64,000 nt of DNA from Neospora caninum Liverpool (taxonomy: Eukaryota; Apicomplexa; Conoidasida; Eucoccidiorida; Sarcocystidae). A program made the translations under genes and the position numbers. This document shows positions 49,501-60,158 of this stretch, one piece after another. The notes beneath the pieces were generated by a model. It was not told where the DNA came from and did not search any database. It worked only from the letters and a program-made list of their open reading frames with translations. Numbering within the stretch: position 1 is the first letter of the stretch; each line of letters begins with the position of its first letter. The stretch is taken from positions 1,532,724 through 1,596,723 of the forward strand of contig NC_018385.1 in assembly GCF_000208865.1 (NCBI RefSeq), written 5' to 3'.

Positions 49501-52500
49501 AATGGACAGTCCCATCGCCGTCGTTGGCTATTCCTGCCGACTTCCTCAGGGCAGCGAGACTCCCGACAAACTGTGGGAGATGCTGAGAAGGTGAGACGCA
49601 TATGCAAACAGCCGGACGAACGGGCGCTTCCCTCGTCAACCAGGCGCACTGCTGCACACGTACCGCTTGCGGGAGTCCCAAGGCACACCCACTTTTCATG
49701 GAGACACCCACGCCTGCCTTCTCAGCGCTTCACCGTATACCTGCATTTGCTGTGTTGTGTCTGGCGTCTACGGACACTAAATGAGTTCGACAGGATCTTC
49801 ACGTTGTGCGTATGAAAATGCCACACAATGAAGCGTGGTTTGCAGGTGCTTCTCGCTTCCGTAGTCATCAACAACGTAGGTTTACAAACGGTCAGATTTC
49901 CGCATGCGTGTTGCCTTTGGTGAAGCCGGCTCACCTGATCCGGGACGACATGAAGGTTACCTCTGCGTTCGCACTCGATGAATTTTGACGCCAGCTGAAG
50001 ACAGCAGTCCAGTAAACCCTCCGCGGTGTAGCATGGTATATCGGCCCACGGTTGCCTGTTCGCTTTTTGCAGGGCGCAAGATTGCGTCGTGGAGGTCCCG
50101 CTGACACGCTTCGATGTGGATATGTTCTACGATTCCGATGTCGATGCGAAGGGGAAGATGTATGTGAGGAAAGCGTGTTTCATGGAAGACGCGGACATGT
50201 TTGACAACTCGTTCTTCAACATATCAGCCGCAGAGGTCACCTACATGGATCCACAGCAGCGGGTTATGCTTGAAGTTGCCTACGACGCCTTCTACAGCGC
50301 AGCGTACTCCCGAGAGCACCTTATCGGGAAGAATTATGGAGTCTGGATAGGCTGTTGCAATTCGGACTGGCACTTCCTGGAGCAGCAAAGCAATCCAGAT
50401 AAAAGCAGCAGCTACTCTGGACCTGGTGGTTCAGGTTGCCTGGTTTCCAACCGTCTCTCCTACGTTTTTGGCCTGAAAGGTCCCAGCATGACAATCGACA
50501 CGGCTTGCTCGTCTTCCCTTGTTGCCGCGGATTGCGGCGCGCAAGCTATGCGGTTCGGGTACTGCGACGGAGCCTTGATTGGTGGCGTCAATCTCATGCT
50601 TTCTCCTCAGCTCTTCCTTGCCTTCTGCAAGGCCCGCATGCTATCGCCGGATTGCCGCTGTGCAACTTTCGATGAAAAGGCAAATGGCTACGTGCGTGGA
50701 GAGGGTGCCGGTGCGATTGTGCTTCGTCATCTGGCTGATGCCCAGCGTGAAGGCAAGCGCATTTTTGGAATCGTCAAAGGAACTGCTGTCAACCACGATG
50801 GCCGCAGTGCAAGTCTCACAGCTCCCAACGGGCCTGCTCAGCAAGACGTCATTCGCAGCGCGCTTCAACTTGGAAACGTGGATCCGCTTGATGTCGCTTT
50901 TGTTGAATCTCATGGAACGGGAACAGCTCTTGGAGATCCTATTGAGATGGGAGCGATAAAGGCTGTATATGGAACTGGCCGGTCTGCCGACAGTCCACTG
51001 GTCGTTGGTGCGCTCAAGTCGTACATTGGACACTTAGAAGGAAGCTCAGGAATTGCGGGCATTCTCAAGGTGATTCTGTGTCTACGACATCACGAGGTGC
51101 CTCCGAATCTTCACTTCGACACGCCAAACCCCCACATGGACCTTTCGGATTTCCATGTAATCCTCCCAAAAAAACAGATGAAGCTTCAGCCTTCCAGGAA
51201 GAGCGCGACGATCCTCGGCTCTGTCAGTTCCTTCGGATTCGGAGGAGCCAACGCCCATGTGGTCTTTGAAGAGTATCCAGAACCACCCGCGGCGACGGAA
51301 GGTGGCGAAAGTCGGGCGGCAGAAGCTGCCGAATCAGCAGGCAAGAAACGCCTTGCCTTCCTTTTTACTGGACAAGGGTCACAGTACCCGAATATGTGCA
51401 AACAGTTGTACGAGGAAGAGTCAGAATTCCGTTCACGCATGGATGCATGTTTCACTGTCTTGAAAGATAAACTGGAAGTGAATCTTAGGGAAGTGATGTA
51501 TCCCACAGCAGACACGGAAGCGAAGATGCTGCAGCTGCTTAACCAGACAGGCTACTCTCAGCCGGCGATCTTCTGTGTCGAATACGCTCTCGCTCAGCTG
51601 ATGATCAGCAAAGGCTTCAGTCCGAGCGTGGTCATGGGCCACAGCTTGGGTGAGTATGCCGCCGCAGCTGTCGCGGGGGTGATGGATTGGAAGGATGCCC
51701 TTCTTCTTGTACACGAGCGAGCCGCAATCATGCAGCGGATCGATCCGAATGATGGAGTTATGTACGCTTGCCGAGCAAGCGAGAAGGACGCTCAGGCTGC
51801 CATCGATAAGACTCTTGGTGAAAAGACCAGTGCCGTCACTGTGTCGGCAATCAACGGCCCAAGGAGCATCGTACTATCGGGCACCCGTCCCGACGTCCTT
51901 GCAGTTCTCCAAGCTATGGACATGCAGTCGAGAGCGAAACAGCTCACTGTTTCGCATGCTTTCCACTGTCCACTAGTCGGGGAAGCAGCTGACCTGCTCT
52001 TGCCGAAGGTGCAATCGGTGAAGCTATCGAATCCAAAGGACGAAATTACATTCATTTCCACAGTCACTGGGGATTCTGTCAGAGCCAACGAACTTACAAA
52101 ACCAGAGTACTGGGCGACCCATATCACAAAGCCCGTGCAATTCCTTCAAGCTATGCGTGCAACGGTAACGAGCGGTGAAGCAGGCATTCTCATTGAGATT
52201 GGACCCCGGCCGACACTGGTGAACATGGGTCAGCAATGTGTACCACGCAATGACTACATCTGGGTGGCTCCCGTTGATCCAAAGGACAGCAACAGGAATA
52301 GCTTTTCGCAAGCGCTAGAAAAAATCAACAGTAACATGGCGTGCACGTACACCTGGAAGCGCCAGGCTTTCCCATGGACAGTCGTAGTGCATCCGTTCGT
52401 CGATAAATTTGTACAGGATCAGGACGAGGCGAAAGCAGTTTCGCAGGTATCTCTCTCTCCTGCGGTGGGAGAATTGCTGCACGATCACGTCGTCAACGGG

Positions 52501-55500
52501 ACAGCAATGATGCCTGGTGTCGGCTTCCTTGAGGCCATGGCTGCCGGTGGTTTCATGCTGCTGGACGGCAAGTTGCCGAGCACCGTCGTGGCTCTAACAG
52601 AATGTGAGTTCGAGCGACCGATGCTCATCCCGAAAATCGATCCGGCCACCGGGGAGTTTACCCAGGCTGCCAAACTGATGATCACAATCAACAATAAAGA
52701 CATCACCCTGAAGAGCGTGCTGGAGGGCGAAGACGAGGAAATCTTCCACAGCCGCTGCAGCTTCTCTCTTTGTCCTGGAACAAGTCTCCAGACTGAACCA
52801 CCTGATCTTCTGGCCTCTCTTCAAAGCCGGATTACAACGCCTGTGCCGATCACGATGTTGTACGAAACGCTGCAGTCTGTGGGCCTTCAATACGGACCGC
52901 GTTTCCAGTCGATCCGGGAATGCTACGCCTTTGCCCCTGACGAAGTGCTCGCGAAGCTGCGCCCTAAGCAGCCTCTCCAACCCTTTGAACGGAACTTCCG
53001 CATTCATCCGGTGCTGCTGGATGGTGCTCTGCAAGCTGCGGCGGTCCTTTTCGCAGAAATGGGCCATAAAAGGCCTCTCGTGCCAGTGGGGGTGAAGCGT
53101 GCACTCCTCGCTCGCGTGCCGGCAGGCTCAGAGGTCTGGAGTCACGTTGTGGTGAAAAGCAAAGACCTCCGGTCAGCCACCATGGACGTCACACTCTTCA
53201 GCGCAAAGGGGGCTATTCTTGGACAACTGATCGACGTCGCCGTTCGAGCATTTGATTCAGTTGCCGGTGCTCAAATTCCGAAAGGACTTCTGTGGGAGGT
53301 CTCTTGGATCCCGAAAACACTGGAACCTGCGGAGGGCGTCAACGCCACGGAGCATGACAAAGCAGGCGAAGCGAACCCAACAGCCCCCAAGCCTGCTGTG
53401 CATCCAACTGGAGGCGAGGTCGAGAAGCCCTCTCGTAAGGCAACGGTGACAGGTCAGCCAAAGTGGCTTCTGCTGAAGACGCCGTCGTCCATGCTGAAGG
53501 GTCTCCAGCAAGCGCTGAAAGGAACGGCGTCGGCGTTTGTCGAAGAAATGGATGAGAAAAATCCGGCCAGTGGCATCGCTTCAAAGCTGCACAACGGTCA
53601 GTGGGAAACGATCATCTACTTGGGCGCGCTTTCTCCCACCTTGTCGCCGACTGCCTGCGTAGCGGACGCTCTTCTTCTCGCCAACGCTCTCGGGAATACG
53701 GCACCAGATCAACCCCTGGCGAATGTTCTTTTTGTCACTCGAGGTCAGCATTGTATCCAGGAATGCGGAGACTTTCCCACCGCCACAGTGCCCGCGCACG
53801 CAGGACTGTATGGCTTTTGCCGGTCGGCGCAACTCGAATTGGAGAATATAATTGGCCGACCGGTTTATCTCGGGACCTTGGACTTCGCCTCCGAAGATCC
53901 ACTTCTGGATGATCCGACTGCCTTTGTCTCAGCTTTACAGCAGGTATTAGCAGAAGCTGACCCATCAGGCGCTGCTGGCGCGTGCGAGCAGCACACGGTG
54001 ATTCGCAGCGGGAAGCAAATGGTCCCAAGGATGGTCAAAAGCGCCATCGACTGCCGCGGCGCCGTCGAACTGCACATGAGTGACCGTGGTGCCTTGTCGA
54101 TGCTCAAGCTCCGACCCATGCCCAAATCGGCACGGGTGCCCCCCCCGAGAGACTGCGTGGAAATTCGGGTACGGGCCGTCGGCCTCAACTTCCGAGATGT
54201 CCTGAACGTGATGGGCCTCTACCCTGGCGACCCTGGTCCTCCTGGCGCAGACTGCGCAGGTACCGTGGTTGCTGTTGGCGAGGGGGTGAAGCACCTCAGA
54301 GTCGGTGATGCAGTTTTCGGTATCGCACAGGGAGCCCTGAAGACATTCGTAACCACTTCTGCGCATCTGGTTCGCCCCGTTCCCGGCAGGCTCACATTCG
54401 AGCAATCTGCGGCGCTTCCCGTTGTTGCCTCGACAGTTGAATACGCCCTTCACGATCTGGCGAAGGTGAAAAAGGGAGATAAGGTTCTCATCCATGCGGT
54501 AACGGGAGGCGTCGGCCTTGCTGCAGTACAGCTCTGCAAACGGGTCGGTGCTGAAGTCTATGGCACGTGCAGTGGAGGCAAGAAGGAAGAGTTTGCGCGT
54601 TCTTTGGGTGTCAAGCATATAACGAGCAGCCGTGATCCGAAGAAATTCGCGGAGGACATGAACGAGTTTTTTGGAGACGGCAAAGACAAGCTTGATGTGG
54701 TCTTGAATTGCTTGATCGAAAATTACATTCCCGAAACTCTAAAGTTCCTTGCGCCGAATGGCAGGTTCATCGAGCTAGGCAAACGTGGCATCTGGACACG
54801 GGAACAAATGAAAGCGGAACGTCCCGATGTGCTGTATGAAACAGTGGCCATAGACTCAATGATGGAAGACGACCCTGTGTGGTTCGGTGGTATGCTTGAC
54901 CGCATTCGGGATCTGGTGGACAGCAGTCTGCTTCAGCCTCTGCCACTGCATACCTTCGAAATGACGGATTCAGCTGAAGGGGGAGTTGCCGCCTTCCGTT
55001 TCTTGCAGCGCGCTCAGCATATTGGGAAGGTTGTGATTCGCCTCTCTAGCGCGCTGGAGGTGAACAGTTTCATGACAAACTCGGGAGGAGAAAACGAGAA
55101 TGAAGAGAGCAAGGAACATCACAGTCTCGATAAGGCTGCGCCCACGCACGCAGTCGGAAAGCCTCTGTCTCAGCCAGTTGCTGAGCAAATGCACAAGACG
55201 TACATGATCACGGGTGGAACAGGTGGCCTGGGTTTAGTTGTTGCCCGGTGGCTCATCGAAGAAGGTGCGCACAACATTGTCCTGCTTTCTCGAAGAGGTG
55301 AACCTCCAAGCAGCGTGAAGGCGGGAGATCCAACGTGGAAATACTTGTGTGGTGAAGAGCAGCCGAACTGCATTAATGTGACAACGCTGCAATGCGACGT
55401 TTCCCAAAAGGATGATGTACTCCGAGTCTTCAGGGAAATTGAGGCCAGAGGCCTTCCTCCTCTCACGGGCATCTTTCACGCTGCCGGTGTCACGGCGGAC

Positions 55501-58500
55501 GCCGCCCTTGCGAACCAGACGGCTGATTCCGTAGATCAGGTCTACTTGCCGAAGGCCATTGGAGCGTGGAATTTGCACGACGCTTGTGACACTCTGGGGC
55601 TGAATAAAACTCTGGAAATCTTCGTCATGTTCTCTTCGGTTGCTGCCCTACTGGGCAATTTCGGCCAAGCAAACTACTCAGCAGCAAATGCCTGCCTCGA
55701 TGCGTTGGCAATGTACCGGCAATCTCTAGGGCTCTGTGGACAAAGTATTCAATGGGGACCATGGGTTGAACAAGGTATGGCTGTGCAGTTGACGCAGCAC
55801 TTGGAGAAGGTTGGAATGCGTGGCATCAGCAACGAGCTTGGTCTGCGTGTTCTGGGGGACGTGCTGATGCATCCAAATGTCGCAGTTGTCGGTGCGCAGT
55901 CTCTCCAGTGGCGTAAGTTCCTGCGTCGTTATGCGTTCGAGACGCCTACCTTCTTTGCTCTTGTCCCCATGGCCGGCGCGGGATCATCCGAAGCCACGGT
56001 GAACTTGGCAACAATCACAAAGGACGCTCTGTGTGAACTCATCTCCACTTTAGCCCAAGCAGTTTCCGGCGCGGCAGAGAAGCCCGCAGTCGATACCCCC
56101 CTCATGGACTTGGGGCTTGATTCGCTTGGAGCAGTCGAGTTCCGCAATTCCGTAGCGGATAAAGTGGGTGTGAAACTTCCTCAGAACCTCATGTTTGAGA
56201 ATCCTTCCATTTCCTCGATTTCTGACTACATTCTGGATAAGGCAGCAGGAAGACACGGCGAAGCAGGTGGAGGTGGCACCAGAGGAGGCAGTGAAGGGTC
56301 CGATATCCCTGCCTTGGACATGCCGCTGGATCAGTGGCTCATGAGCATACTTGAGCCCGCTGAGAGGTTCGCTCTCTACATTGACTCCTTCGCTTCAGAG
56401 TATGGAACTCTACAGAGAATGGCAGCCGAGGAGGACATCATCACTGCGTTGGAGGACTTGGGTGTTGAAGACAGTGGGGACTTTGAGCGGCTGCATGTAG
56501 CGTGGGATGATCTATGCAACCAAATCAACACGGCTAAGCGTGCAACTGTAAAAGATGTCAGGGCTCCTTCGACGGTTGTATCCGTCTCCGACCACCCGAA
56601 ACCGCGGATGCCACACCCGCTTGAAGACGTGGATACCCTGTTGGCGTCTCTCGATTTCGATGTGAGCGCACTCCGGCCGGCAACCCCTCCTGGCAAGGTG
56701 AAAAACGTTCTCCTAACTGGCGTCACTGGATTCGTAGGCCGAGTTCAGCTGTCTTCGCTGCTGCAACTCAGACAGCGGCCCGAGTTGAGAGTGTATTGCT
56801 TGGTTCGTGCTCGCGATGCCGATCATGCGCTGAGTCGCATCAGGGAAGCAACCAAGGAGGCCAAGTGCTGGCAGGAGAGCTTCGTTAGCCGCATCGTTCC
56901 CGTGCCCGGCGACTTCACACAGCCGTTGCTCGGGATAAGTTCAGAGGAATTCCAAGAGCTTGCAAGAAAAATCGATATCGTTTACCACACCGGTGGCGAC
57001 GTGAATTTGCTAAGCAACTACGGGCGACTGCGTGCTACCAATGTGCTCAGCGTAAAAGCAATAATCGATCTGTGTACCACGTACAAAGTGAAGCCTCTCC
57101 ATTTTGCCTCCACCCTGGGACAATTCCCAGCGTTCTTTGCGATGTTTACCGGGCATTTCAGTGAAGAATCGATTAAGGAAGATTCTACGCCGGACGTTTC
57201 TCAAATGGAGAACTTCTACCCTCCGAATCGACAGGGTTACCCATGGTCCAAGTGGGCGGCAGAGAGAGTGCTGGAGGGAGCCAAAAAACGTGGGCTGCCT
57301 GTGGCCATTTATCGGCTGCCAAACACCTACATCGCCTACAAAACGGGATACACGAACAAAACCGATTACGCAACAGCCTTGATGATAGCCTCGATCCAGG
57401 AAGGCGTGTTCCCTATAGGAGCAGCAACCGCACCACTCACGCCAGTTGATACAATCTGTGATATGCTGGTAAGTGTGTTAGTGCCAATCAGAAAGAAGAG
57501 ACGCTGGGCCGGTCATACTTCAGGCCCATCTAACCGGCTGACGCCCAGCACGCAGATGGGGGTAAAGAGCCTGAGGTTCATATGACTGCGTTTGTTCGTC
57601 AGAGTGAACACTTGAAAAGGCAACCTGCTTAGAGCCCGGACCGCGTTTTCTTACGAAACGCTGAATTTGGAATGATTGATCTCGGTTTCTTCGGGAAGAA
57701 TACAGTGAGGGCTAGTCCTCTGCAAGCTCCAAGGGAAGGACGGGGGCTTGTTGTCTTGTCTCTGGATTCGGGGGTTTGCAGGTCGAAGCGTCTTTCTTGG
57801 AGAAACCGAAGCATTGGGTATACCACTTGTTTGACCCGCGCCTCGTCACGCGGTAAGACGACCCCAGGCGTTAGCAATGCATCTTCCCGAATGGAAGAAG
57901 CGTTCGCTTGGGGAAGCCCGTTGTTCCTTCTCGAGTCTTGTTTCTCCTTATCCTGTGTCGAAATAAGTTGCCGGGGCGTTTAGCGATTTATAAGATACGC
58001 GCAACTATCCCGGTGAAGAGGAGGCGCCACCTGCATTTAATTGCCAACTTTTTCTCTGCGCTTCTTGGTAACTTCGTAGTGGTGTGTATGCTGTCACGGG
58101 TGCACAACAGGGCAGACTTGGAACAATGGAGCCAAGAACTCGGCATTAGCTACGTGGGCGTCAAGGTCGACGCGTTCCTCGAGGCCATCAAAAAGAGAGG
58201 TCCGGAATCTCCGGTCTTCAAGTTCGTCCCTTTGATGCAGCACTGGCGACGTTTCTGGTTCGATCCTGAGGAACGGACTGAGTCTTTCCCAATTTCAAAT
58301 AGGCACATTTTCGAGGATCTTCCGCATATGCGTTGGCCTTCGCTTCGAGAAGTCTTCAAGAACTCCCTTCTGTACAGGTGGGTCTCCTTGAGAAAAGCGC
58401 AGATGGTGTTGAAGCAAGGGGGAACCTCTAGACGTGGAAGAATCCGCCCATGACTCGGTCTTTCGGCAAGCATAACATCTGGCGCAAATTTTGATCGTCA

Positions 58501-60158
58501 GCGAAATTCACTTGTTTCCGAGGGTGTGCCTGCGACTACCCCCTGCTGCTTGCTTGTTGCAGCGTCCGAATGGGATTCTTCCCGAAGAACTCGAGGTCTA
58601 TCGTTCTCGATCCTGAAGTTGCTCTAGCCGAGGCGCGTCGTATATGCGGCCTTCAATTGATGGGTCATGAGGGCGAAGCCTTTTTCCTGCAGCCATGGAA
58701 GGTTCTGCAGGAGTCCGCGAAACGGGAATGTGACTTGCTCTTTGGTGGCCAACTCGCAGTTTATAGGACTGTACGCCATTACTTCATGAACGTCATGTAT
58801 TTAGCTGATGCCCAAGCAAAATGTCCCGAAATCGAGAAACAGGAGATACAGGCTCCTCTTATCATTGTCGGCCTCAACCGTACTGGAACGACCTTCTTGC
58901 AGAACCTCATGTCCACGGACCCCAGCAACCGCAGTCTGCGCTACTGCGAAATGATTGCGCCGTACGGTCCAGATGGAAACTACAGGCCTAAGGGGCTACC
59001 GAACACTGAAGAATCCTGGAAAAAGGTATGTTCGGGCTGTGCATGAGCGACACGCTTTCTTTCCGTCACACGCTCCGGGGTTTAATTCTCATATTTCTGT
59101 TCGAAAGAGGCGAGCAAAAGGATGCGCATTGCCTCCATTCAATCTTATTGGTCTATGAATTGTTTTCTTGTTGCAGGATCCACGTATCCCGTTTGCACAA
59201 GAGATTCTCGATAGTCAATTAGGTTTATCAGAGGAGTGGATGGCGATTCACACGCAACGAGCAGAGCTTCCGGAAGAAGACTTCGTCATTTTCGAGCACT
59301 GCGGTCGATGCTACTCGATCTGCACGGAATTCAGCGTGCCGTCGTACCGCGCCTGGCTTGCAGCTGATAACTACAAAGAAACTCGAAAAGGCTATTCATT
59401 CCACAAAAGATTTCTCCAGCATCTTCAGTGGCAACGCCCCGCCCAGCGATGGCTACTCAAAATGCCCTTTCACCTATTTACTCTTGAAGCGCTGTTCGAT
59501 ACGTACCCAGATGCAAAGATTATCTTTATGCATAGGTAGGTCCCACGAAGCTATGCAAGGAAATTATATACTTTTAGCAGGCGCGCAGAAGAGCGTTGCT
59601 GTTTTCATACCGTCTCGTGTGCCTGCGGCAATGCTTAGGCGTAATCAACAATGCTACTTGGTCACCGCTGTCATTTCGGCTCTCTGTGTGTGCCGCTATC
59701 CCTGTTTACATTGTATTCTCAGAGATCCGAAGGAGACAATGGGAAGTTGGGCAAGCCTCGTAAAACATGCCCAGCAGTCACTGATGGACAATGTCGACCC
59801 CGCTGCTCTCGGGCGTGAGGAGCTGAGAGCTATGAGCACCATGATCAATCGGGCCTTGGCTTTCCGGCGCTCTCATCCGGAGCTCGCATCGCGATTTATG
59901 GATGTTCAATATCAGGACCTTATAAACAATCCTATTGGAGTCGTCAAGAGCATCTACCAACACTTCGGCATTCCGCTGACTCTAGCTGCCCAAACTGGAA
60001 TCGCCAGTTTCTGTAACGAGAATCGCAAGCATCGCGACAAGCTGACAAAACACATGTACAGCTTACAGGACGTTGACCTGACAGAGGGTATGGTTCAAGA
60101 GGCCTTCAGGACATACTATGACTCAGGCCTCTGCAAATACCTCTCCTCTTCAAAATAG
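24079..60158 (+). CDS. Giant modular type I fatty acid/polyketide synthase with terminal reductase and sulfotransferase
   Basis: Exons: 24079-24738, 25165-25424, 26011-26278, 26631-26874, 27249-28656, 29137-29263, 29665-32889, 33241-42392, 42941-43767, 44157-44657, 45177-49590, 50073-57468, 57782-57852, 58111-58377, 58563-59025, 59177-59535 and 59723-60158. All 16 introns are GT-AG, each join restores a conserved motif, and the total of 30,078 nt is an exact multiple of three (10,025 residues, TAG at 60156). Order: acyl-AMP ligase-ACP loading unit, four elongation modules, reductase, sulfotransferase. The chain is built on phosphopantetheine arms of five ACPs, each with an intact DSL/DSI serine. 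KR, DH and ER motifs are present in all four modules, so a saturated chain is expected. The ATG at 24079 (CACACAATGAC) is the first after an in-frame stop. The plan matches the Cryptosporidium type I FAS, extended by one module and a sulfotransferase. Starter length and product are unknown. Confidence 0.95.
24798..24955 (+). repeat. 31-bp perfect direct repeat flanking a (TA)n tract in intron 1
   Basis: The same 31 bases occur at 24798-24828 and 24925-24955, beginning CTACACGCATGTAAGTAAAA. Between them is a (TA)n run at about 24855-24891. Both copies contain an ATG|GTAAGT-like motif, but the real exon 1 donor is upstream at 24739. The arrangement looks like a local duplication or slippage product inside intron 1 of the synthase gene. 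Confidence 0.9.
28540..36220 (+). other. Synthase module 1: KS-AT(degenerate)-DH-ER-KR-ACP
   Basis: KS1 spans exons 5-7 and has the catalytic Cys in DTACSSSLVA (codon 29932-29934) plus both histidine motifs (THGTGT and KTNIGHLEG). The AT (about 30745-31640) keeps its fold but lost its chemistry: the GHSLGE motif is GVGLGE, FTGQGSQ is FTGEGYE, and HAFH is NVLT. DH1 has HAVNGTAMMP and, after intron 7, continues from HPAILDGALQ. It contains an insertion of about 130 residues, at about 32110-32520, rich in Ser, Thr, Arg and His. A structural KR half leads to ER1 (HAVTGGVGLVALQ) and KR1 (GGLGALG; YCSAN). ACP1 has its serine in GVDSLG (codon 36088-36090, about Ser3014). Confidence 0.92.
36265..43270 (+). 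other. Synthase module 2: complete KS-AT-DH-ER-KR-ACP
   Basis: KS2 has the catalytic Cys in VDTACSSSLVA (codon 36787-36789), SHGTGT and KTNIGHLEG. AT2 is intact, with FTGQGSQ, the nucleophile in GHSLGE (Ser codon 37897-37899) and SHAFHS. HAFH is the usual malonyl-CoA signature. DH2 has HVVYGKALLP and HPAVLDGALQ. The structural KR half is preceded and followed by low-complexity inserts, about 39530-39760 and 40260-40530. ER2 has HAVTGGVGLAAVQ. KR2 has GGMGGLG and YSAAN, and most of it belongs to a block shared with KR3. Intron 8 (42393-42940) lies in the KR2-ACP2 linker. ACP2 lies in exon 9, with its serine in GIDSIG (codon 43143-43145). Exon 8, 9,152 nt long, encodes nearly all of this module and the end of module 1. 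Confidence 0.93.
41672..42242 (+). repeat. KR2 copy of a 571-bp near-identical block
   Basis: Aligned by eye with 48387-48957 (constant offset of 6715, no gaps). The first 427 bp are identical. Three C/T differences follow, at 42099, 42170 and 42210. Flanking ER and KR sequence diverges at once on both sides. Confidence 0.95.
43355..49440 (+). other. Synthase module 3: KS-DH-ER-KR-ACP without AT
   Basis: KS3 is spread over exons 9-11. Intron 9 splits a GTG loop before the STSIISNRISY strand, and intron 10 splits the HGTGTQLGDP motif. Removing both restores a normal KS with catalytic Cys (codon 44243-44245) and KTNIGHLEG. The KS ends at FGFGGANAHVVIEEH, and only about 25 residues later the sequence is already DH entry (RRSFPWYEAFHPLLG), so there is no room for an AT of about 300 residues. 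No intron lies at this place that could hide one. DH3 has HMVEGRPVMP and HPCVLDGTFQ, ER3 has HAVSGGVGIAAVQ, KR3 has GGMGGLG and YSAAN, and ACP3 has its serine in GIDSLG (codon 49310-49312). Confidence 0.92.
48387..48957 (+). repeat. KR3 copy of a 571-bp near-identical block
   Basis: Partner of 41672-42242. It covers the nucleotide-binding GGMGGLG motif through the catalytic Tyr/Asn region of KR3. The KR4 and KR1 copies of the same domain are clearly diverged in DNA sequence. Confidence 0.95.
49515..56250 (+). other. Synthase module 4: complete KS-AT-DH-ER-KR-ACP
   Basis: KS4 begins at the end of exon 11 and continues in exon 12 after a phase-2 intron. It has the catalytic Cys in IDTACSSSLVA (codon 50506-50508) and SHGTGT. 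The third motif reads KSYIGHLEG instead of KTNIGHLEG, with Lys and His kept. AT4 is intact, with FTGQGSQ, GHSLGE (Ser codon 51643-51645) and SHAFHC, again of malonyl type. DH4 has HVVNGTAMMP and HPVLLDGALQ. ER4 has HAVTGGVGLAAVQ. A charged insert of about 40 residues (Asn/Glu/His-rich, about 55070-55190) separates ER4 from KR4 (GGTGGLG; YSAAN). ACP4 has its serine in GLDSLG (codon 56122-56124). The whole module apart from the KS start is in the 7,396-nt exon 12. Confidence 0.93.
56690..58377 (+). other. Synthase terminal thioester reductase (R) domain
   Basis: About residues 9234-9606, in exons 12-14. A Rossmann NAD(P)-binding motif, LLTGVTGFVGRVQL, opens the domain, and the short-chain-dehydrogenase catalytic motif is YPWSKWAAE with an upstream ASTLG. 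Exon 13, only 71 nt, supplies HWVYHLFDPRLVTR, a segment normally found in carboxylic-acid-reductase/NRPS-type R domains, which confirms a micro-exon that gene finders could miss. R domains release the ACP-bound thioester as an aldehyde and, in many cases, reduce it further to a primary alcohol. The Cryptosporidium type I FAS ends in such a domain. Which product is made here cannot be read from sequence. Confidence 0.9.
58563..60158 (+). other. Synthase C-terminal sulfotransferase domain
   Basis: About residues 9607-10025, exons 15-17, ending with the stop codon. The 5'-phosphosulfate loop is PLIIVGLNRTGTTFLQNL in exon 15. The 3'-phosphate motif is IIFMHRDPKETMGSWASL, restored across the exon 16/17 junction. 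The segment ahead (DPEVALAEARRICGLQL) and the order of elements resemble PAPS-dependent sulfotransferases of the bacterial Stf-like family rather than animal cytosolic SULTs. Fusion to the synthase is supported because exons 14 and 15 join in phase 2 over a 185-bp intron, with no stop, no ATG in Kozak context and no intergenic gap between R and this domain. The acceptor is plausibly the hydroxyl made by the R domain, but this is inference. Confidence 0.88.
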
